This document shows positions 6,909-10,452 of a DNA stretch of 10,452 nt, piece after piece. The notes beneath the pieces were generated by a model. The model had not been told where the DNA came from. It saw nothing but the letters and a program-made list of their open reading frames with translations, and ran no database searches. A program made the translations under genes and the position numbers. The number at the start of each line of letters is the position of its first letter. Within the stretch, counting starts at the first letter, position 1. Origin of the DNA: Hyphomonadaceae bacterium (lineage in GTDB: Bacteria; Pseudomonadota; Alphaproteobacteria; Caulobacterales; Aquidulcibacteraceae); NCBI GenBank assembly GCA_025458365.1, contig JALOSP010000022.1, positions 1-10,452 on the forward strand, given 5' to 3'.

Positions 6909-7166
6909 TCAGGCGGCCAGCAACGGGTCGAGCCCGCCGCGTGCGTCCAGCGCCAGAATGTCGTCACAGCCACCGACGTGGGTCTCGCCGATGAAAATTT
7001 GCGGAAACGTGTTGCGCCCGCCGGACCGGGCATTCATTTCGGCCCGGACCGTCGGGTTGGTGGCCGCTTCGATGTCGGTGATGCTGGCGCCTTTGGCTTG
7101 CAGCAAGGCCAGCGCCCGGTGGCAGTATGGGCAACCGTATTTGGTATAGATGGTCACAGCGGCCAT
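6909..7166 (-). CDS. grxC: Glutaredoxin 3
   Basis: A small cytoplasmic thiol-disulfide oxidoreductase that uses glutathione to reduce protein disulfides and mixed disulfides. The 85-residue length equals that of typical GrxC. The active site is C12-P-Y-C15 after VTIYTKYG. The cis-proline motif TFPQIFI begins at T53. The glutathione-binding GG-C-D-D stretch is at 65-69 (HVGGCDD). The start ATG at 7166-7164 has a strong AGGAG six bases upstream. Longer open reading to 7271 or beyond adds residues without family similarity and is rejected. It is followed by the DUF1178 gene and divergent from rsmD across 94 bases. A TATATC at about 7197-7192 on the minus strand could be its -10 element, but the -35 match is poor. 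Confidence 0.96.
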   Translation of the reverse strand: MAAVTIYTKYGCPYCHRALALLQAKGASITDIEAATNPTVRAEMNARSGGRNTFPQIFIGETHVGGCDDILALDARGGLDPLLAA

Positions 7167-7222
7167 GAATGTCTCCTGTTGATCTGGCTTCGATATAGGG
7201 TGCATTTCCTTTGACATGAAGG

Positions 7223-7257
7223 GAGGCCCTGCCCAAACAGCGTGACAGGAGGGCCTC
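7223..7257 (+). repeat. Inverted repeat covering the rsmD ribosome binding site
   Basis: GAGGCCCT (7223-7230) and AGGGCCTC (7250-7257) are perfect 8-bp reverse complements separated by 19 bases. The second arm includes half of the AGGAGG Shine-Dalgarno (7247-7252) of rsmD. If transcribed, the hairpin would partly hide the ribosome binding site. No experimental meaning can be read from sequence alone. Confidence 0.4.
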
Positions 7258-7260
7258 GCC

Positions 7261-7809
7261 ATGAGGATCATCGCAGGTCAATGGCGTGGAAAGGTGCTCG
7301 TGGCCCCGCCCGGCAGCACCACACGACCCACAGCCGAGCGGGCGCGACAGGCCCTGTTCAACCGGATCGAGCATGCAGACTGGTCGCCGGGTCTGCAGGG
7401 TGCGGTCGTGCTCGACCTGTTCGCCGGGACCGGTGCGCTGGGGCTGGAGGCACTCTCGCGGGGCGCGACCCATGCGACCTTTGTCGAGCGCAATCCGGCT
7501 GCATTGAAGGCGCTGCGTGCCAATATCGCGGCCTGCCGCTGTGCCGACAGGGTTCACGTGGTGGCTGGCGACGCCTCCCGACCGGCCTATGCCGGTCCGC
7601 TGCTCACTCTTCTGTTTGCCGATCCGCCTTACAGAACCGGCGCTGCTGTGCTGGCGCTCGCTTCACTGCCGGATGCAGCGCTGGCGCCGGACGCTGTTGC
7701 GATCATCGAAACAGCCCATGATGAAGCGGTGGCGCCACCTTCAGGCTGGCGACTGGTTGACGTCCGGTCCTATGGTGCGGCCAGAACCACGGTGCTGGCG
7801 AGGGCCTGA
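7261..7809 (+). CDS. rsmD: 16S rRNA (guanine(966)-N(2))-methyltransferase RsmD
   Basis: RsmD methylates N2 of G966 in 16S rRNA during 30S assembly, using S-adenosylmethionine. The 182-residue product shows the expected order. The N-terminal RNA-contact region is MRIIAGQWRGKVL and TRPTAERARQALFNRI. SAM-binding motif I is VLDLFAGTGALGLEAL starting at V50. Catalytic motif IV is D121-P-P-Y124, typical of exocyclic-amine methyltransferases. The C-terminus ends in YGAARTTVLARA, where the family commonly has a Y-G-x-T-x-x-x-x-Y type ending. The start is fixed by AGGAGG (7247-7252) eight bases upstream of ATG. It converges on acs across 29 bases that hold a hairpin. coaD, the partner of rsmD in many bacteria, is not here. 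Confidence 0.96.
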   Translation: MRIIAGQWRGKVLVAPPGSTTRPTAERARQALFNRIEHADWSPGLQGAVVLDLFAGTGALGLEALSRGATHATFVERNPAALKALRANIAACRCADRVHVVAGDASRPAYAGPLLTLLFADPPYRTGAAVLALASLPDAALAPDAVAIIETAHDEAVAPPSGWRLVDVRSYGAARTTVLARA

Positions 7810-7814
7810 AGCCC

Positions 7815-7837
7815 CCGCCGGTCGCTGCAACTGGCGG
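7815..7837. terminator. Hairpin between convergent rsmD and acs
   Basis: CCGCCGGT (7815-7822) pairs with ACTGGCGG (7830-7837) around a 7-base loop, giving 8 bp including one G-U pair on the rsmD transcript. It lies in the 29-base gap between two convergent genes, the expected place for a shared terminator. No T-run follows on either strand, so a classical intrinsic terminator is not shown. Confidence 0.4.
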
Positions 7838-7838
7838 A

Positions 7839-9788
7839 TCAGGCGGTCTGCCTGTTCTGCCGGTTTTCGATCAGATCATCGACGACGGCAGGATCGGCCA
7901 GCGTGGATGTGTCGCCCAGCGCGCTGAAGTCATCCTCCGCGATCTTGCGCAGGATCCGGCGCATGATCTTGCCCGAGCGGGTCTTGGGCAGGCCGGGAGC
8001 GAACTGGATCTTGTCCGGGCTGGCAATCGGGCCGATCTCCTGGCGGACCCATTTCACCAGATCCTTGCGCAGATCATCGCTGGGATCTTCGCCGACATTG
8101 AGCGTGACATAGGCGTAGATGCCTTGGCCTTTCAGGTCATGCGGGTAGCCGACGACGGCAGCTTCAGCGACCTTGGCATGAGCCACCAGCGCGCTTTCGA
8201 CTTCTGCTGTCCCCATGCGGTGGCCGGAGACATTGATCACGTCATCGACCCGGCCAGTGATCCAGTAATAGCCGTCCGCATCGCGACGGCAGCCGTCGCC
8301 GGTGAAATACATGCCTGGATAGGTCGAGAAATAGGTCTGGAAGAAGCGCTCATGGTCATTATAGACCGTGCGCATCTGGCCCGGCCAGCTGTCGAGCAGC
8401 ACCAGATTGCCCTCGGTTGCGCCATCCAGCAGCCTGCCTTCGGCATCGACCAGCGCCGGCTTCACGCCAAAGAACGGCCGAGTGGCCGAACCGGGCTTCA
8501 GCGGTGTTGCACCGGGCAGTGGCGTGATCAGCGCGCCGCCAGTTTCGGTCTGCCACCAGGTATCGACAATCGGGCAGCGGCCATCGCCAACCACATTGTA
8601 ATACCAGACCCAGGCTTCCGGGTTGATCGGCTCACCCACCGAGCCCAACAGGCGCAGGCTCTTGCGCGAGGTGGCCTTCACCGGTGCATCACCTTCGCGC
8701 ATCAGGGCTCGGATGGCAGTCGGGGCGGTGTAGAAGATCGTCACCTGGTGCTTGTCCACCGCCTGCCAGAAGCGCCCTGCATCAGGATAGCTCGGCACGC
8801 CTTCAAACATCACCGTGGTGGCGCCATTGGCCAGCGGGCCATAGACGATATAGCTGTGGCCTGTGACCCAGCCCACATCGGCGGTGCACCAGTAAATGTC
8901 GTCTTCCTTCAGGTCGAACACCGCCTCATGAGTCAAAGACACATAGGTGAGATAGCCGCCCGAGGTGTGCAACACGCCCTTCGGCTTGCCAGTGGAGCCT
9001 GACGTGTAGAGCACGAACAGCGGATGTTCGGCATCGACCGGTTCGGGCGGGCAGTCGGCATCGACGGTGGCTGCGATCTCTTCATAGCGCACATCGCGGC
9101 CAGGCTTCATGGTCAAGTCAGCGCCCGTGTGGGTGACGACCAGCACATGGTCCACGCTCGGTGTGTGGTGGCCTTCCAGTGCCGCATCGACATTGGCTTT
9201 CAGCGCCACCTTGCGGCCACCGCGCAGGCCTTCGTCAGACGTGATGATCAGCTTGCTGTCGCAATCCTGCACCCGCTGAGCCAGGCTGTCGGGTGAGAAC
9301 CCGCCAAACACGATGGAATGGATGGCACCAATCCGGGCACAGGCCAGCATGGCAAAGGCCGCCTGCGGAATCATGGGCAGATAGATCGTGACCCTGTCGC
9401 CCTTGTGGACGCCCAGCTTCTTGAACACATTGGCCATGCGGCATGTTTCGGCATGCACTTCCCGGTAGGTATAGGTCCGCGAGCTGTCTGGATGGTCACC
9501 TTCCCAGATGATTGCCGCCTTGTCGCCGCGGGTTTCCAGATGCCGGTCGAGGCAATTGGCCGACACGTTCAAGACGCCATCTTCATACCACTTGATGCCG
9601 AAATCAGCCTCGTTGAACGAGGTGGACTTCACCCTTGTATAGGGCTTGATCCAGTCCAGACGCTTGCCCTGTTCGCCCCAGAATGCTTCCGGGTCGCTGA
9701 TTGAAGCGGCATACATCGCCTGATAGCGCGCAGCATCGTAACGGGAGGCTGCAACAAACTCCGGTGATGGCGGGTAAAGTTCGCTCAT
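7839..9788 (-). CDS. acs: Acetyl-CoA synthetase (AMP-forming acetate-CoA ligase)
   Basis: Acs activates acetate through acetyl-AMP to acetyl-CoA in the cytoplasm, allowing growth on low acetate. The 649-residue length matches the family (about 650). The P-loop-like core motif [11 protein letters not shown] is at 261-271. The WWQTETGG motif, whose tryptophan restricts the acyl pocket to acetate, is at 411-418. [19 protein letters not shown] contains the hinge-region aspartate, and [15 protein letters not shown] the following A8 region. The C-terminal [11 protein letters not shown] carries K607, the catalytic lysine that GNAT acetyltransferases (Pat type) acetylate and sirtuins restore in other bacteria. 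The start ATG has a perfect AGGAGG five bases upstream. It diverges from a DcaP-like porin gene, so the pair may serve carboxylate uptake and activation; no actP-like permease is visible in the window. Confidence 0.98.
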   Translation of the reverse strand: MSELYPPSPEFVAASRYDAARYQAMYAASISDPEAFWGEQGKRLDWIKPYTRVKSTSFNEADFGIKWYEDGVLNVSANCLDRHLETRGDKAAIIWEGDHPDSSRTYTYREVHAETCRMANVFKKLGVHKGDRVTIYLPMIPQAAFAMLACARIGAIHSIVFGGFSPDSLAQRVQDCDSKLIITSDEGLRGGRKVALKANVDAALEGHHTPSVDHVLVVTHTGADLTMKPGRDVRYEEIAATVDADCPPEPVDAEHPLFVLYTSGSTGKPKGVLHTSGGYLTYVSLTHEAVFDLKEDDIYWCTADVGWVTGHSYIVYGPLANGATTVMFEGVPSYPDAGRFWQAVDKHQVTIFYTAPTAIRALMREGDAPVKATSRKSLRLLGSVGEPINPEAWVWYYNVVGDGRCPIVDTWWQTETGGALITPLPGATPLKPGSATRPFFGVKPALVDAEGRLLDGATEGNLVLLDSWPGQMRTVYNDHERFFQTYFSTYPGMYFTGDGCRRDADGYYWITGRVDDVINVSGHRMGTAEVESALVAHAKVAEAAVVGYPHDLKGQGIYAYVTLNVGEDPSDDLRKDLVKWVRQEIGPIASPDKIQFAPGLPKTRSGKIMRRILRKIAEDDFSALGDTSTLADPAVVDDLIENRQNRQTA

Positions 9789-10115
9789 GGTTTCCTCCTT
9801 GGTGCCATCTGGCCTCTGTCGGGCTTACATGGCTGTCGTATCACGCATACAGGGCAGGAATAGCTCCCGGCCACAAGGTTTGATGCTGTTCCCATGACCC
9901 AAAATACAGGTCTGCACCGCGTGGTTTTGTGACGCACCCGCGTGTTTGCTGATGCTGACCGCACGCATGGCGTGTGCCCGATTGCCGCAGCGACAAACCG
10001 CTCTCTTCTCGAACAGTGCCGCACACCTGTTTTTAAGGCCACTCCCGGAAGTCTGTCCGGGTTCGAGTGTGGCCTGGACCCGGCAAAGACCGGCAGGCCG
10101 AAGGGAGGACACATC
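9789..10115. promoter_or_regulatory. Divergent acs/dcaP regulatory region
   Basis: This 327-base gap contains no convincing gene; open frames crossing it on the minus strand are antisense to the porin start. It should hold promoters for both acs (minus) and the porin (plus), but I could not find a confident -35/-10 pair for either. Notable content: GCGTG words at 9919-9923, 9940-9944 and 9970-9974, an inverted CACGC at 9962-9966, and a structured leader in the last 80 bases before the porin. The word CCGCGTG is repeated at 9917-9923 and 9938-9944, 21 bases apart, about two DNA turns. Confidence 0.5.
10037..10109 (+). promoter_or_regulatory. Structured 5' leader of the DcaP-like porin
   Basis: A nested hairpin is formed by GGCCAC (10037-10042) with GTGGCC (10069-10074), enclosing CCCGGA (10044-10049) with TCCGGG (10056-10061), loop 6 bases. 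The right-hand strand can instead pair downstream: GGCCTG (10071-10076) is the perfect complement of CAGGCC (10094-10099), shortly before the GGAGG ribosome binding site (10104-10108). The two outer helices exclude each other, an arrangement resembling attenuators or translational switches. It may also be chance in GC-rich DNA. Confidence 0.35.
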
Positions 10116-10452
10116 ATGATTTCGAGCCGTACATGGCACAATTCCGCATGCCTGCTCGCACTTTCCACTGCCGCAGCGTTGCTGCCTGTCGCTGCTGCTG
10201 CGCAATCCACCGATCAGGCGGCGATGGAAGCCCGGATCCAGCGGCTTGAGGCTGCAGTTGCAACGCTGACGCAGCAACTCGAAGCCGAGCGGATCCGGAT
10301 GGCTCAGCCGACCCAGGTCGAGACGCGGGTGCAGGCGCTCGAAACCCGTGCCGCCGCGCCTGCGCCGGAGGGATTCCGGGTGGGGAATACCAATTTCCGG
10401 CTGTCCGGCTTTTTGAAGGCTGACGAGATTTTCTCCGAGTTCACTGATGGCC
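10116..10452 (+). CDS. DcaP-like outer-membrane porin, N-terminal part (cut by window end)
   Basis: The first 112 codons of an exported protein; the rest is outside the window. Residues 1-29 form a Sec signal peptide: basic start, hydrophobic LLALSTAAALLPVA core, A-A-A before Q30. Residues 36-78 look like a short coiled coil with regular Leu, Val and Ile spacing (RIQRLEAAVATLTQQLEAER, then VQALETR), and an Ala/Pro linker follows. From 87 the sequence FRVGNTNFRLSGFLKADEIF, followed by SEFTDG, resembles the first barrel strand of DcaP-family trimeric porins, which carry an N-terminal coiled coil and in Acinetobacter were linked to dicarboxylate uptake. ATG 10116 follows GGAGG at a 7-base spacing. 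The family call relies on the N-terminus only; substrate is unknown. It diverges from acs. Confidence 0.75.
   Translation, partial: MISSRTWHNSACLLALSTAAALLPVAAAAQSTDQAAMEARIQRLEAAVATLTQQLEAERIRMAQPTQVETRVQALETRAAAPAPEGFRVGNTNFRLSGFLKADEIFSEFTDG

Noticed and set aside
6348..7214. Plus-strand 288-codon frame over the DUF1178 and grxC genes
   Set aside because: Shadow of two well-recognised minus-strand genes with good ribosome binding sites.
8124..9002. Plus-strand 292-codon open frame opposite acs
   Set aside because: Antisense to fully conserved acs; low-complexity composition and no recognisable motif or ribosome binding site.
10044..10074. tRNA-like T-loop (GGTTCGAGT) in the porin leader
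   Set aside because: The flanking bases do not form a T-stem and no acceptor or anticodon arm is present; the stretch fits a simple nested hairpin instead.
9785..10277. Minus-strand open frames of 141 and 150 codons across the acs-dcaP gap
   Set aside because: They run through the acs ribosome binding site and antisense to the porin signal peptide; no family similarity. The gap is better read as regulatory DNA.
1..10452. Mobile elements, CRISPR arrays, defence or toxin-antitoxin systems
   Set aside because: Nothing with these signatures was found: no transposase or integrase motifs, no regularly spaced long repeats, no terminal inverted repeats. The tRNA has no duplicated 3' end nearby that would mark an integration site.

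Overview
The window is a stretch of ordinary chromosome from a GC-rich alphaproteobacterium. By eye the GC content is well above 60%; I did not count it. The taxonomic reading rests on an N-terminal MurJ fragment directly behind glnD, an alphaproteobacterial-style IF3, a DUF1178 gene beside a glutaredoxin gene, and a DcaP-like porin. A Hyphomonadaceae/Maricaulales-type host would fit, but that is inference. I see no transposase, integrase, phage gene, CRISPR array or toxin-antitoxin pair.

Layout. Minus strand, 3472 down to 1: infC (IF3), glnD (PII uridylyltransferase/uridylyl-removing enzyme) and the first 26 codons of murJ (lipid II flippase). The three genes are tightly packed and probably form one operon read from a promoter near 3580-3608. 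Plus strand, 3669-5661: a PdxY-like pyridoxal kinase and an EstB-like serine hydrolase overlapping by 8 bases. Next come a GC-rich hairpin cluster and a minus-strand tRNA-Leu(CAG) with its own promoter. A gluconokinase (plus) then converges on a DUF1178 gene and a glutaredoxin-3 gene (both minus). rsmD (16S rRNA m2G966 methyltransferase, plus) diverges from the glutaredoxin gene and converges on acs (acetyl-CoA synthetase, minus). Finally a 327-base divergent region separates acs from the start of a DcaP-like outer-membrane porin (plus), which is cut by the window edge.

How the genes fit together. The left block combines translation initiation, nitrogen signalling and cell-wall export. The middle is a set of small housekeeping genes (vitamin B6 salvage, gluconate phosphorylation, redox, ribosome methylation). 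The right block suggests uptake and activation of acetate or other small carboxylates: porin, then acetyl-CoA synthetase.

The most notable point is that infC appears to start at a rare AUA codon (3472-3470), placed 8 bases from an AGGAG ribosome binding site. The first ATG lies 12 bases further in. This would match the known use of non-canonical starts for IF3 autoregulation, and because glnD starts only 2 bases after the infC stop, the control could extend to glnD. The acs-dcaP intergenic region also holds a repeated GCGTG motif and a leader with two mutually exclusive helices. I found no strong candidate for an undescribed multi-gene system.
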